NCBI RefSeq assembly: GCF_016908595.1
Contig: NZ_JAFBEC010000002.1
Span: 310,001 to 374,000, forward strand
Origin: Geomicrobium sediminis
GTDB lineage: Bacteria; Bacillota; Bacilli; Bacillales; Marinococcaceae
Direction: 5' to 3'
Length of the DNA: 64,000 nucleotides
The translations under genes were made by a program, and so were the position numbers. Of this stretch, positions 26,409 to 34,462 are shown one piece after another; position 1 is the stretch's first letter, and the number at the start of each line of letters is the position of its first letter. The notes beneath the pieces are model-generated. The model was given only the letters and a program-made list of their open reading frames with translations. It did not search any database and had not been told where the DNA came from.

Positions 26409-26450
26409 GAAGTGATCAACATCGGGGCCGTCGTTGATCACTTCTTAGTC
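26409..26450 (+). terminator. Probable terminator of the ABC-exporter operon
   Basis: GAAGTGATCAAC (26409-26420) pairs with GTTGATCACTTC (26433-26444). The T-tract is weak (TTAGTCTAGCTTTT). Confidence 0.6.
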
Positions 26451-26521
26451 TAGCTTTTCCATAACATTTAATCGGTTTATCGACAGTTACTTCCATACAA
26501 CTTCTCAAGACCTGAAAAAAA

Positions 26522-27931
26522 CTAGGTAGGCAACGCTGTAGAAATGACGTGCTCCCACGTCTCGTCTTTTGTTTTATAACCCGCAAATTCATCAGAACGC
26601 TCAGCTAATTTTAGTGCTGTTGTAGCGTTAAACACGGAAGTCAACGGTTCTAACAGACCAATCATCGCTAAGTATCCTTCAATCGGCTTCGTGTTCCCAT
26701 TTTCTTTCTCTTCAAATGCATAGGAAAGGTAATGCCTCAAGTAATTGTGGGCAAATGTTGGATCGTTCAATTCTCCATCACCTACATAGTGCACGCCAGA
26801 CCATTGCAAATCAGACAACCCACTCGTCCACCACGCAGGAGCAATAACACGTTGCTGCATTTGCTCAAAAACATGCTTCGTCCAATGAGATGTTTGTACT
26901 TTCAAGCATTCATCTAACACTTCAGCTTCCATTGCCGCAACGCTAATCCCTTGCCCGAACAATGGATCAAAATTGCAAAAGGCGTCTCCAAGAGCAAGTA
27001 ATCCTTCAGGCCATACGTCTGCACACTCATAGTGTTGCCTCACACATTCTTTAATACGATAGCCCCGTGGTGCTGACTCCGGCACGAAGGATTCGGAAAT
27101 TTCAGCAATCTTTGAGCTTTGAAGCTCGTTAATTTCATTTTCGAATGCCTCTTCGTCCGTAGATGGATAACGCGCACCTCCTGCAAAATAAAGAATAATC
27201 CCTGCACGGCCGTTTTCTTGATGAGACAAAAGCCCAGAACCGACTTGTTCCCCTGAATTTCCGTGGCTAATAATATCGGAATAAGTCGGTGAATCACCTT
27301 TACGAGGATAAGAATAATATCGTGTTGTATAACCGATATTGGTCATTAGTTTCTCAGGAGTCGGGGGTGATAGATTCAAATCACTTAGCCATTGAGGAAG
27401 TTTTGTTGAAATCCCTGATACATCAATAACAAGATCCCCGGTAATGTGTAATTCTTTTCTCGTTAGCCGATCTTCCCCTCGAACTCCGGTAATGGTCTGA
27501 TGACCGTTTGTTGTCGTTAATCCAATAACATTTACTTGTTCCATCCACGTCACGTTACGATGCTTTTTGACGCGTCGTCGCAAGGTCGATTCTAGTAAAG
27601 CACGACTCGCACCTGCATCTTCCATCGCAGCAGGAATTTCCATTGAACCGAAAGGATTATCAATGTAGCCTGGAAAACTTGAAGAATGAAATGCACCTTG
27701 GTCAATCATTTCTTGAATAAAGCCTGGAAAGTAACGGTTCATCACTTCAATTCCTTTCGGAAGTAAACGATGAATATGAAATGACTGCGGGGTTCCAGGT
27801 CGATTCTTCGCCTCTTTTGGAAGTCTGTCACGATCAATAACAATCACTTCCTCATAAACAGGCGCTAAGACGTTGGTGGCAAAAATCCCCGCAATACTAC
27901 TTCCAATCACGATTGCTGTATTTTTCTTCAT
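26522..27931 (-). CDS. FAD-dependent monooxygenase-like flavoprotein
   Basis: 469 residues. An N-terminal dinucleotide-binding fold reads AIVIGSSIAGIFATNVLAPVYEEVIVIDRD; the usual GxGxxG is GSSIAG here, with Ser at the middle Gly. The second FAD motif GDAFCNFDPLFGQGISVAAMEAEVL (about residues 315-339) is clear and typical of aromatic hydroxylase, halogenase and geranylgeranyl-reductase-like enzymes. Substrate unknown. It converges on the ABC exporter and lies within the accessory block between ytsP and rpsD. A role in detoxification or in making a secreted product is only a guess from context. Confidence 0.82.
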   Translation of the reverse strand: MKKNTAIVIGSSIAGIFATNVLAPVYEEVIVIDRDRLPKEAKNRPGTPQSFHIHRLLPKGIEVMNRYFPGFIQEMIDQGAFHSSSFPGYIDNPFGSMEIPAAMEDAGASRALLESTLRRRVKKHRNVTWMEQVNVIGLTTTNGHQTITGVRGEDRLTRKELHITGDLVIDVSGISTKLPQWLSDLNLSPPTPEKLMTNIGYTTRYYSYPRKGDSPTYSDIISHGNSGEQVGSGLLSHQENGRAGIILYFAGGARYPSTDEEAFENEINELQSSKIAEISESFVPESAPRGYRIKECVRQHYECADVWPEGLLALGDAFCNFDPLFGQGISVAAMEAEVLDECLKVQTSHWTKHVFEQMQQRVIAPAWWTSGLSDLQWSGVHYVGDGELNDPTFAHNYLRHYLSYAFEEKENGNTKPIEGYLAMIGLLEPLTSVFNATTALKLAERSDEFAGYKTKDETWEHVISTALPT

Positions 27932-28065
27932 AAATGTCCTCCTTCTATGCTAGAAACAAAAGACAGTATATGCGTAGCGGTTTCATCAATATTCTAGAGG
28001 AATAGAGCAATTATCGATATAGGTACATCCGGCAATCTAAGTAGGGAGATGCTCAAACCTCTCAA

Positions 28066-28101
28066 CAAAAAGAACCGTCTGCCTTCAAGCGAGACGGTTC
28101 C
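28066..28101 (-). terminator. Terminator of the PRC-barrel gene
   Basis: AACCGTCT and AGACGGTT flank an 11-base loop. The minus strand continues into TTTTTGTTG. Confidence 0.75.
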
Positions 28102-28116
28102 CTACGAGCGATAACT

Positions 28117-28899
28117 CTATAATCCAGACATGCCTGACATGCCGTAGTATTTATTTATTCCCTTTTTATGCTCATCTGTGAGTTGCTCATGAGTTGGGGC
28201 ATCTTTAAGCTTCTCCAAATCAATATCAACGTGTGCACGTTCTGTGACTGGATCAAGTTCTTTAAACTTCTGGACTGGAATGAGGTGATGGGTTTTCTTC
28301 AGTGCCGTACCTGTGTTTACTTCAATAAATTCAACTTGCCACGTTCTACTATCGAACACAATATCATCAATTTTGCCGATCTTCTCCCCACGGGAATAGA
28401 CCGAATAAGACGTTAAATCTTTAGAGCTTTGTAAATGATAATTCACGTCTTCCGTCGGTTCTTCTGAGATTTGAGCTTCTTCGCTCTCAATTACAGCCTC
28501 GACTGCAACCGGGGATAGCGGACCTACAGTCGGATAAGGGTGTGTGCCATTTTGCGCCATTCCACCTGGAGCCGTCCAATAATAAGGTAGCCCGTAATGA
28601 CTTAAAATCCTCTCTTCATGCGTCCTAGAAATCGGTTCTTTCTCATCAGGCTTAGGGCTGTCTTTAATCTCTTCTTTTGTCGCCGAAAGGTGGAGGAGCT
28701 GAGCGTCTATGTCCATTCGCTCCACACTGTCAGGACTTAGTATTACTTTGCCTCCGAAAAACCAAGGCCTTGTATCTGCAATGATATAACGTACTTTCCA
28801 ATTTCCAACGCTGTCAAAATAAACATCATTTACCGTTCCAAATTCATCGTCAGTCGTTGATAAAGCAAACTGTGTGAACGCATCGACTCGGAAATTCAA
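28117..28899 (-). CDS. Protein with two PRC-barrel domains
   Basis: 260 residues. The first PRC-barrel (about 1-80) reads FRVDAFTQFALSTTDDEFGTVNDVYFD and YIIADTRPWFFGGKVILSP. The second (about 155-235) reads SSKDLTSYSVYSRGEKIGKIDDIVFD and VQKFKELDP. A Pro/Glu-rich linker with YYWTAPGGMAQNG joins them. Such two-barrel proteins are common in stress-tolerant bacteria and have no defined function. Soluble, no signal peptide. It is on the same strand as deoC but separated from it by the deoC terminator. Confidence 0.85.
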   Translation of the reverse strand: MNFRVDAFTQFALSTTDDEFGTVNDVYFDSVGNWKVRYIIADTRPWFFGGKVILSPDSVERMDIDAQLLHLSATKEEIKDSPKPDEKEPISRTHEERILSHYGLPYYWTAPGGMAQNGTHPYPTVGPLSPVAVEAVIESEEAQISEEPTEDVNYHLQSSKDLTSYSVYSRGEKIGKIDDIVFDSRTWQVEFIEVNTGTALKKTHHLIPVQKFKELDPVTERAHVDIDLEKLKDAPTHEQLTDEHKKGINKYYGMSGMSGL

Positions 28900-28991
28900 A
28901 ATAAAAACCTCCTAGTATACTTACATAGTAGTCAATACCTCTTTTGGTTGTCCTTTAAACCAATGAACAAACTGACTCATGATCTCACTCT

Positions 28992-29029
28992 CACAAAAAA
29001 AGGCTCCACTAACTTCGTTAGCAGAGCCT
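28992..29029 (-). terminator. Terminator of deoC
   Basis: On the minus strand AGGCTCTGCTAAC, a three-base loop GAA and GTTAGTGGAGCCT are followed by seven Ts. A short open frame across it is not a gene. Confidence 0.9.
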
Positions 29030-29035
29030 GTGTAA

Positions 29036-29710
29036 TTAATAAGTTGATTGTGATTGTCCACCTGAAACAATTGCAATTCCTGAGCTTGTTCCAATGCGAT
29101 CTGTTCCTGCATCGATGTATTCTTTCGCATCGTTTGCGTTCTTTACTCCGCCTGACGCTTTTACTTTTGCATTGCTGCCGACTGTTTCTTTCATTAAACG
29201 AACATCAGAAAGCGTCGCTCCACCTGTATGGAATCCAGTAGATGTTTTCACAAAGTCTGCTCCAGCTGCAACGGCACGCTCACAAGCCACTACCTTTTCT
29301 TCATCCGTAAGTTGACTCGTTTCAATGATAACTTTTACGACTGCACGTTTGTTACTCGCCTTAACGACAGATGCAATATCTTCTTCCACTTCATCAACGA
29401 GGCCAGACTTCAACGCACCAACGTTAATGACCATATCAACATCGGATGCTCCGTGTTGGATTGCTTGCTCGGTTTCAAATGCTTTCACTTCTTTTGTTGT
29501 CGTGCCGTGAGGGAACCCGATTACTGTCGTCACGCCAACCTCTGTGCCTTCAAGCGCTTTTACTGCCGTCTTCACCCAGTACGGATGAACGCATACCGTT
29601 TTAAAGTGGTAATCTTTCGCTTCCTGACATAATGCTACGATGGCCTCTTTCGTTACTTCTGGCTTTAATAGCGTATGATCAATATAAGATGCTAGCTCAT
29701 TAGCATTCAT
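29036..29710 (-). CDS. deoC: Deoxyribose-phosphate aldolase
   Basis: Class I aldolase that splits 2-deoxyribose-5-phosphate to acetaldehyde and glyceraldehyde-3-phosphate. The Schiff-base lysine lies in AVVKVIIET (about residue 152) and the second catalytic lysine in [14 protein letters not shown] (about 182). The conserved start [14 protein letters not shown] is present. 224 residues, normal. It stands alone, without the usual nupC/pdp deoxynucleoside genes. Confidence 0.96.
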   Translation of the reverse strand: MNANELASYIDHTLLKPEVTKEAIVALCQEAKDYHFKTVCVHPYWVKTAVKALEGTEVGVTTVIGFPHGTTTKEVKAFETEQAIQHGASDVDMVINVGALKSGLVDEVEEDIASVVKASNKRAVVKVIIETSQLTDEEKVVACERAVAAGADFVKTSTGFHTGGATLSDVRLMKETVGSNAKVKASGGVKNANDAKEYIDAGTDRIGTSSGIAIVSGGQSQSTY

Positions 29711-29775
29711 TCAGGTCACACCTTCCTTAACAGTTTCCTACCTACTATATCATGTTTTCCATCGTAAACGAGAGG

Positions 29776-29804
29776 TTGACTTTTCATCCTGATCTTTATA
29801 CAAT
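29776..29804 (+). promoter_or_regulatory. Sigma-A promoter of rpsD
   Basis: TTGACT (29776-29781) and TACAAT (29799-29804) are 17 bases apart. Transcription would start near 29811 and leave a leader of about 195 bases. Confidence 0.8.
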
Positions 29805-29810
29805 GGTAGT

Positions 29811-30005
29811 TGTGTTAAAAGGCAGCCTAGGTGAACTTATACGTGCTCATTTTGTTCCTCAACCGTATTTCTATACACGAAGAGGTGCATCACTAACTCC
29901 TCGCTGTCGGAGCGAAGATGTGTGAAAGCAAAATGTCCGAATAAGAGATTGCCACTGTCCGTCTTTTTCACGCAAATTTATCGTGATGAAGGAGGAGCTA
30001 TTACT
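29811..30005 (+). promoter_or_regulatory. rpsD leader, probable S4 autoregulatory region
   Basis: A 195-base untranslated leader contains paired segments such as CTCCTCGCT / GGAGCGAAG near 29900-29918. In B. subtilis S4 represses its own mRNA through a structured leader; the same is inferred here from position and length. An ATG-less frame through the leader does not look coding. GGAGGAG lies eight bases before the ATG. Confidence 0.5.
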
Positions 30006-30608
30006 ATGGCTCGTTATACAGGTCCAGCTTGGAAAAAGTCACGCCGTCTTGGAATCTCTCTTAGCGGTACTGGCAAAGAATTAGAAAAGCGCCCATATGT
30101 TCCAGGTGAACATGGTCCAACTCAAAGAAAGAAACTTACTGAATACGGTGTTCAGCTTCAAGAGAAGCAAAAACTTCGTTTCATGTACGGTTTGAATGAG
30201 CGTCAATTCAAACGCACATTCGATAAAGCAGGTAAAATCGACGGAGTACACGGTGAGAACTTCATGATTCTTCTTGAATCTCGTCTTGACAACCTCGTTT
30301 ACCGCGCTGGTCTTGCTCGCACTCGTCGTGGAGCTCGCCAACTCGTTAACCACGGACACATCACTGTTGATGGTAAGCGTGTAGATATTCCTTCTTACAC
30401 ACTTAAGCCAGGACAAGTATTCGGTGTTCGCGAAAAGTCTCAAAACCTCACTTCAATCAGTGAAGCACGTGAAGCGATTGCTTTCACACCAGAATACGTA
30501 AACGTAGATGGTGAAAAGCTTGAAACAACATTCACTCGCCTTCCTGAGCGCTCTGAGCTTTCTTCTGAAATCACAGAAGCGTTAATCGTTGAGTGGTACT
30601 CTCGTTAA
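30006..30608 (+). CDS. rpsD: 30S ribosomal protein S4
   Basis: Primary 16S rRNA-binding protein. The start [16 protein letters not shown] and the 200-residue length are exactly those of S4. The S4 RNA-binding domain is [40 protein letters not shown] (about 92-131). A longer upstream reading frame exists but has no family support. Monocistronic, strong promoter and terminator. Confidence 0.98.
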   Translation: MARYTGPAWKKSRRLGISLSGTGKELEKRPYVPGEHGPTQRKKLTEYGVQLQEKQKLRFMYGLNERQFKRTFDKAGKIDGVHGENFMILLESRLDNLVYRAGLARTRRGARQLVNHGHITVDGKRVDIPSYTLKPGQVFGVREKSQNLTSISEAREAIAFTPEYVNVDGEKLETTFTRLPERSELSSEITEALIVEWYSR

Positions 30609-30632
30609 TCTTCCTAGATTGCAGAGTTATGT

Positions 30633-30684
30633 TAAAAGCCCCTTTAAGATGTTGGTTGATCAACGTCTTAAGGGGCTTTTTTTA
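30633..30684 (+). terminator. Terminator of rpsD
   Basis: AAAAGCCCCTTAAGACGTTG-type stem pairs 30634-30654 with 30661-30678 and ends in seven Ts. Confidence 0.92.
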
Positions 30685-30811
30685 TATTTATCTATTTCGT
30701 TATGCTAAACAGCAAATTGTTGTGAGGCTCTTACATCTTAATCAATGTTTAAACTGTACTCATTCAGGTTATGAATGAAGGATATCTGTTTTTGAGGGAG
30801 GAATCTTAGCA

Positions 30812-31792
30812 ATGAGCTTAACGATAAAAGAAAAAATTGGATTTGGTACAGCACCACTCGGAAACATGTTTCGTGATATACCAGAGAAAGAATGGATGGA
30901 AACGATTCAATCCGTCTGGGATCATGGCATTCGTTACTTCGATACTGCCCCACTTTACGGTGCTGGGTTGTCTGAAATTCGTTTAGGTGAAGTGTTATCT
31001 AATTATAATCGTGATGACTATGTATTAAGCACAAAAGTCGGTCGTCTAATCTCCGACGAAAAAGCAGAAAATGGTAAAGGGTTATTCGAACATGGTCGTA
31101 AAAATAATGTGATTGATGACTACACAAAAGATGGAACGTTACGTTCCATTGAACAAAGTCTAGAGCGTTTAAAAACCGATCGCCTTGATATTGTTTACGT
31201 TCATGACATTTCACCAGATTTTCATGGTGATGAGTGGATTACGAAATTTGATGAAGCGAGAAACGGTGCATTCCGTGTACTCACTCAGCTCCGTGATGAA
31301 GGGGTCATTGGCTCATGGGGACTTGGTGTAAACACAACGGCGCCAATTGAACTGGCAATGGAGCTCGAAGATTCCCATCCTGATTTAAGCTTATCCGCTA
31401 CACAATATACATTGATGCAGCACGAACGAGCGTTAGAAAGAATGATGCCGACTGCTCAAAAGAAAGGTATGGGACTTGTGATTGGTGGTCCTTACAATTC
31501 TGGTGCCTTGCTAGGTGGAGAACACTTTGATTATGTAGAAGCAACACCAGAAATTAAAAAACACGTTCAACAACTAAACGAGGTCGCACAACGTTTTAAC
31601 GTGAGCTTAAAAGCTGCAGCGCTTCAATTCTCAACCGCTCACCCAGCCGTTGAAGCCGTCATACCAGGTTCAACTCGACCAGAACGAATAAAAGAAGATT
31701 TGGATGCAATGAAAGAATCAATTCCTACACAATTTTGGGACGAGCTCCTTGAGCGTAAGTTGCTTTCACCAAATGCACCATTACCGAAGTAA
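30812..31792 (+). CDS. Aldo/keto reductase, D-threo-aldose dehydrogenase-like
   Basis: 326 residues of the AKR superfamily. GFGTAPLGNMF opens the barrel, DTAPLYGAGLSE holds the catalytic Asp/Tyr, VLSTKVGR the catalytic Lys, and VYVHDISPD the His. The NADP-binding C-terminus reads VIPGSTRPERIKEDLDAM. It most resembles the L-fucose / D-threo-aldose 1-dehydrogenase and pyridoxal dehydrogenase group; substrate unproven. GGGAGGAA precedes the ATG. It stands alone between rpsD and tyrS. Confidence 0.88.
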   Translation: MSLTIKEKIGFGTAPLGNMFRDIPEKEWMETIQSVWDHGIRYFDTAPLYGAGLSEIRLGEVLSNYNRDDYVLSTKVGRLISDEKAENGKGLFEHGRKNNVIDDYTKDGTLRSIEQSLERLKTDRLDIVYVHDISPDFHGDEWITKFDEARNGAFRVLTQLRDEGVIGSWGLGVNTTAPIELAMELEDSHPDLSLSATQYTLMQHERALERMMPTAQKKGMGLVIGGPYNSGALLGGEHFDYVEATPEIKKHVQQLNEVAQRFNVSLKAAALQFSTAHPAVEAVIPGSTRPERIKEDLDAMKESIPTQFWDELLERKLLSPNAPLPK

Positions 31793-31816
31793 GCGAACGT
31801 TTCAATCCGATGATTA

Positions 31817-31862
31817 TACAGAAGAAGCGCATACGAAAGGGTTCATATGCGTTTCTTCTGTA
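31817..31862 (+). terminator. Hairpin downstream of the aldo/keto reductase
   Basis: ACAGAAGAAGCGCATA pairs with TATGCGTTTCTTCTGT around a short loop (one G-T pair). The T-tract is weak. Confidence 0.55.
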
Positions 31863-31907
31863 TGTGACACTAGGATATTTACACGTAACCCATATTCTCT
31901 TTAAACA

Positions 31908-31943
31908 TGAAAGAAGGGTAACGTCTCCGTTACCCTTCTTTCA
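31908..31943. terminator. Bidirectional terminator between convergent genes
   Basis: A 16-bp perfect stem, TGAAAGAAGGGTAACG and its complement around TCTC, lies between the reductase and the converging CMD gene. Confidence 0.75.
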
Positions 31944-32019
31944 TATGTGTGTTTGACTTGCTGTACTAATCAGTTACTCTAACACGTTTACGAAACTTAC
32001 TCAAGGTTAATGCGGATTT

Positions 32020-32661
32020 TTATGAATCGTACGCATTTAAAGCGTTAACTCCGTGAGCGAGTGCAGAACCTGCTTTTAGTGCCGTTGCAACCATTACTGC
32101 TTCTGCTACTTCTTCTTTTGATGCTCCTGCTTTTTTGACACCACCTGTATGCAATTCAATGCAATACGGACATCCCGTCGTGTGCGCGACCGCAATTGCA
32201 ATTAATTCTTTTTCCTTCTTCGTGAGCGCACCTGGCTTTAACGCTTCTTGGTCAAACTCAATAAAGGTCTTGAATGCGCCAGGACTAAGTTCTTTTAGCT
32301 CTGGTAATCGTTTAAAGTAGGAAGATTCATAAAGCGAATCTTCCGTAAAATCATCGTACGCGTTTAAAGCATTCACACTATGTGCAATCGCAGAGCCTGC
32401 TTTAAGTGCTGTTGCGACCATCACTGCTTCTGCCATCTCACCTTTCGTTGCTCCTTTTTGCTTCACTTGGTTTACATGCAGCTCAATACAATACGGGCAC
32501 CCCGTCGTATGGGCAACAGCAACAGCGATGAGTTCCTTTAACTTCCCATCTAATTGACCTTCTCGTAGCGCTTGTTGATCAAACGCCATAAATGCTTCAA
32601 ATGCAGCCGGAGCAAGTTCTTTAAATTCTCCTAAGCGACTAAAATATGATTTGTTATACAT
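32020..32661 (-). CDS. AhpD/carboxymuconolactone-decarboxylase-type protein with two tandem copies
   Basis: 213 residues made of two near-identical CMD domains (about 1-107 and 108-213). Each begins YFxRLxELKELxPxAF and holds the redox motif GCPYCIELH, then VMVATALKAGSA and HxVNALNAYD. The CxxC with the following His and an upstream Glu matches AhpD-type peroxidase or disulfide reductases. Most relatives are single-domain and assemble as oligomers, so this is a fused duplication. The start MYNKSYF follows AGGAGTGAGACGA. Function may be peroxide defence (inference). Confidence 0.9.
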   Translation of the reverse strand: MYNKSYFSRLGEFKELAPAAFEAFMAFDQQALREGQLDGKLKELIAVAVAHTTGCPYCIELHVNQVKQKGATKGEMAEAVMVATALKAGSAIAHSVNALNAYDDFTEDSLYESSYFKRLPELKELSPGAFKTFIEFDQEALKPGALTKKEKELIAIAVAHTTGCPYCIELHTGGVKKAGASKEEVAEAVMVATALKAGSALAHGVNALNAYDS

Positions 32662-32722
32662 TCGTCTCACTCCTAAATAGTATATTTGTCGATCTATTCT
32701 TACAATTTATCATAAAATGCGC

Positions 32723-32770
32723 ACCGGGGACAGTCCCCCGGTACGTTAAAGCGCTGGGGGACTGTCCCTC
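32723..32770 (-). terminator. GC-rich inverted repeat after tyrS, terminator or REP-like element
   Basis: GGGGACAGTCCCCC (32726-32739) is repeated inverted as GGGGGACTGTCCC (32756-32768). Each arm is itself nearly palindromic around GGGGAC-GTCCCC. No long T run follows. Similar GGGGACTGTCCC-type units occur in many Bacillaceae intergenic regions (recalled, not searched). Confidence 0.55.
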
Positions 32771-32775
32771 GTGTT

Positions 32776-34017
32776 TTATACAGTTAGTTTTGCGAATTTA
32801 CGTTTTCCGACTTGAACGATCATCTCGTCTTCAACGGTTATTGTCGTTTGAATATCCTCTTGTTTCTCTTCATTAATCTTCACGCCACCGTTTTTGATCA
32901 TCCGGCGCGCTTCACCTTTAGAAGGCATCATGTTCAATTCAACGAGAAGGTCAATCAGTGAAATCTCACGATCTTTCTCCCATTTCACGACCGGTAAATC
33001 TTCTGGGAGCGCGCGCTTTGTAAAGACCGTTTGGAAGTAACGTTGCGCTTCTTCTGCCGCTTCTTTGCCATGGTACATTTCAACAAAGTGTTTCCCAAGG
33101 TTTTGCTTTGCATCTCTTGGATGGACTGAACCGTCCGCTAATCCTTTTTCAAGGGCTTCGACTTCTTCTAATGGAATGTCAGTCGCAAGCTTGTAGTATT
33201 TAATCATTAATTCATCTGGAATACTCATTGATTTACCAAAAATCTCGTTAGGCTCTTCGTCAATGCCGATGTAGTTATTCAATGACTTCGACATCTTACG
33301 TACACCGTCAAGTCCTTCAATTAATGGAAGCGTTAAGGCAACTTGCTTTTCTTTCCCGTATGCGTCTTGGAGCTGGCGCCCCATCATTAAGTTAAACGTC
33401 TGATCCGTACCGCCCACTTCAATATCTGTATCCATCGCAACCGAATCATACCCTTGCATTAATGGGTAGAAAAATTCATGAATTGAAATCGGTAAATTGT
33501 TTTTGTAACGGTTATTAAAATCTTCACGCTCGAGCATCCTTGCAACCGTTAAGTTCCCCGACAACTGAATAACATCTTCAAAGTTTAGTTTACTTAACCA
33601 CTCAGAATTGTAGTAAAGTGTCGCTTTGTCCATATCAATAATCTTACCGTATTGCTCTACGTACGTTTGTGCGTTTGTTGCAACTTGTTCGCTCGTTAAA
33701 ACTTTTCTCGTTTCTGACTTTCCACTTGGATCTCCAATTCGTCCGGTGAAATCCCCGATTAACATTTGTACGTGATGACCGTATTCTTGGAACTGACGTA
33801 ATTTGTGTAGCACAACCGTGTGACCGATGTGTACGTCAGGTGCTGAAGGGTCCATACCTAATTTAATATTTAGTGGCTTACCTGTAACGACACTTTTAGC
33901 AATTTTATCTCGAAATGCCTCTTTTGGGACGATCTCAACGATGCCACGCATCAAATCTTCCACTTGACGGTCGACAAGCTCCGTTTGTTCTGGTGTTAAG
34001 CTCCATTGCTCTGACAT
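32776..34017 (-). CDS. tyrS: Tyrosyl-tRNA synthetase
   Basis: Class I synthetase. [11 protein letters not shown] carries the HIGH motif (about residues 63-66) and [12 protein letters not shown] the KMSKS motif. The C-terminal S4-like RNA-binding domain reads [22 protein letters not shown] (about 350-372). 413 residues. GGAGG precedes the ATG. Transcription is controlled by the tyrosine T-box upstream. The family here resembles the TyrZ/TyrS type with a KMSKS loop. Confidence 0.97.
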   Translation of the reverse strand: MSEQWSLTPEQTELVDRQVEDLMRGIVEIVPKEAFRDKIAKSVVTGKPLNIKLGMDPSAPDVHIGHTVVLHKLRQFQEYGHHVQMLIGDFTGRIGDPSGKSETRKVLTSEQVATNAQTYVEQYGKIIDMDKATLYYNSEWLSKLNFEDVIQLSGNLTVARMLEREDFNNRYKNNLPISIHEFFYPLMQGYDSVAMDTDIEVGGTDQTFNLMMGRQLQDAYGKEKQVALTLPLIEGLDGVRKMSKSLNNYIGIDEEPNEIFGKSMSIPDELMIKYYKLATDIPLEEVEALEKGLADGSVHPRDAKQNLGKHFVEMYHGKEAAEEAQRYFQTVFTKRALPEDLPVVKWEKDREISLIDLLVELNMMPSKGEARRMIKNGGVKINEEKQEDIQTTITVEDEMIVQVGKRKFAKLTV

Positions 34018-34034
34018 GTAACTTCCTCCTAATT

Positions 34035-34285
34035 AAAATTAAACATAAAAAAAACGCCACCCCCAAAAAAGGGACGAACGTGTCGCGGTACCACCCTTGT
34101 TGAGAATAGCATCTCTATTCTCCACTCGGCTCTTTAACGCAGAGTTCACGTTCCACTTACGGGAAAGTTCGGGCAATGTAATTCATTTAACGTTCTGGAT
34201 CGACTCGCAGCAACCGTCGACTTTCTGTACCAATAAGCGCTAAACTACTTCGTTACCGTCATGACTTTTATGTTATAGCGATGCT
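34035..34285 (-). promoter_or_regulatory. Tyrosine T-box riboswitch leader of tyrS
   Basis: The minus strand contains the invariant T-box AGGGTGGTACCGCG (complement of 34084-34097), followed by a terminator-like segment ending in eight Ts (complement of 34047-34055). Upstream are the stem I landmarks GAAGTA and AGAAAGTCGACGG. A UAC tyrosine codon in GAATTACATTG (complement of 34173-34183) is the likely specifier. Uncharged tRNA-Tyr would favour antitermination and raise tyrS expression. Confidence 0.9.
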
Positions 34286-34289
34286 TCAT

Positions 34290-34318
34290 GTTATATCACG
34301 AGGAATTCATCATGTCAA
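34290..34318 (-). promoter_or_regulatory. Sigma-A promoter of the tyrS leader
   Basis: On the minus strand TTGACA (complement of 34313-34318) and TATAAC (complement of 34290-34295) are separated by 17 bases, just upstream of the T-box. Confidence 0.82.
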
Positions 34319-34404
34319 CTGTATGCTCAATCGCCTTTATGGAAAACTAACGAGAAATCGGTAAGAGGAAAATGTCTAACATTATCGAATTTGTACTAGA
34401 GCTG

Positions 34405-34435
34405 TTGATTAGTATGTTAAAAAGTATGCTATAAT
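34405..34435 (+). promoter_or_regulatory. Candidate promoter of the class A PBP gene
   Basis: A TG-extended -10, TGCTATAAT (TATAAT at 34430-34435), lies 28 bases before the start codon. A TTGATT at 34405-34410 has a long 19-base spacing. Confidence 0.55.
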
Positions 34436-34462
34436 ATGCGTGATTTTGTATGGAGGTGAGTG

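Noticed and set aside
28921-29130. Open frame of 69 codons on the minus strand overlapping the end of deoC
   Set aside because: It spans the deoC terminator hairpin and T run, has no ribosome-binding site and no recognisable product.
29922-30005. Upstream extension of rpsD
   Set aside because: S4 normally starts MARYTGP with a 200-residue length; GGAGGAG lies right before that ATG and the extension has no family support.
34403-34440. TTGATT-N19-TATAAT as a standard promoter of the PBP gene
   Set aside because: Spacing of 19 is too long for a normal sigma-A promoter; the extended -10 alone is kept as a weak candidate.
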